64,000 nucleotides of DNA, from positions 62,001 to 126,000 of the forward strand of contig JAWWOO010000016.1 in NCBI GenBank assembly GCA_033851545.1, read 5' to 3'. Positions within the stretch are counted from its first letter, which is position 1; each line of letters opens with the position of its first letter. Source of the stretch: JAWWOL01 sp033851545 (GTDB taxonomy: Bacteria > Actinomycetota > Actinomycetes > JAWWOL01). The notes beneath the pieces were generated by a model. That model made no database searches and was not told the origin of the DNA. It saw nothing but the letters and a program-made list of their open reading frames with translations. The position numbers were made by a program, and so were the translations under genes. Below are positions 63,920-64,000 of this stretch, piece after piece.

Positions 63920-63938
63920 TACTATCCGTGTTAGTAGT
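63920..63938. promoter_or_regulatory. BlaI-type operator 4
   Basis: CTACTATCCGTGTTAGTAG, perfect arms, ending two bases before the ATG of a gene that leaves the window. Confidence 0.82.
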
Positions 63939-63940
63939 CA

Positions 63941-64000
63941 TGCTGACTTCGTCTGCAACCAACCCGCGCGACCGCCGTACGTCCCACGAGGACGACGAAG
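63941..64000 (+). CDS. Start of a BlaI-controlled gene, truncated by the window end
   Basis: ATG at 63941 opens a frame MLTSSATNPRDRRTSHEDDE that runs to the last base. Operator 4 lies immediately upstream and would cover the promoter and 5' end. Too short to identify; the start codon is tentative because no ribosome-binding site is visible (possible leaderless gene). Confidence 0.4.

Overview
This is a 64 kb chromosomal window from a high-GC actinobacterium. Four things point there: mycothiol S-conjugate amidase (Mca), a mycobacterial-type acyl-ACP desaturase, many GTG starts, and at least eight genes with a -10-like TANNNT box 6-8 nt before the start codon (leaderless-type promoters). From memory, the housekeeping gene order follows Mycobacterium tuberculosis Rv1080c-Rv1112: greA, DUF4307, mca, small membrane protein, then DUF255, hemolysin III, Z-prenyl transferase, phoH2, fumarase, DUF4245, xseB-xseA, lipid-droplet-type protein, ispH, DUF6542 and ychF. 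I cannot name the genus; a Frankiales/Propionibacteriales-like soil actinomycete would fit. I saw no tRNA, rRNA, IS element, prophage or CRISPR.

Layout. 1-6 kb: end of a thioredoxin-reductase-like gene, an acyl-ACP desaturase with tandem operator repeats, a FIST sensor gene overlapping a ROK gene with degenerate kinase motifs, an IclR regulator, and an alpha/beta hydrolase lacking its catalytic His. 6-8 kb: greA-DUF4307-mca core. 8-30 kb: accessory block inserted into the conserved order. It holds arfB, a four-gene formate dehydrogenase operon (Cys-type catalytic subunit, ferredoxin subunit, NrfD-type anchor), an aldo/keto reductase, a dextran/isomalto-oligosaccharide operon (GH66, GH13, two permeases, binding protein, ROK repressor), and an acid-sugar cluster (lactonase, GntR, enolase-superfamily dehydratase, binding protein, two permeases). 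Neither ABC cluster has its own ATPase. 30-36.8 kb: conserved genes resume with DUF255, hemolysin III, prenyl transferase, PhoH2 and a rhomboid protease.

36.8-43 kb: a lytic transglycosylase behind a structured leader, a small secreted decapeptide-repeat protein, fumC, and a cobalamin riboswitch driving cbtB-cbtA plus an overlapping FhuF-like [2Fe-2S] gene. 43-58 kb: xseBA, cell-wall peptidases, ispH, a divergent pair of EAL proteins (one degenerate, one intact), a D-Ala-D-Ala carboxypeptidase whose start lies inside a long palindrome, sbcDC and ychF.

58-64 kb: two small unknown genes follow ychF, and short copies of the ychF 3' tip punctuate them. This looks like serial cassette insertion at the ychF end and is the most unusual feature of the window. 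A MarR regulator with two ABM-like enzymes comes next. The window ends with a BlaI/M56 regulator pair whose four matching operators also mark a secreted PAP2/vanadium-haloperoxidase-like gene and a gene leaving the window.
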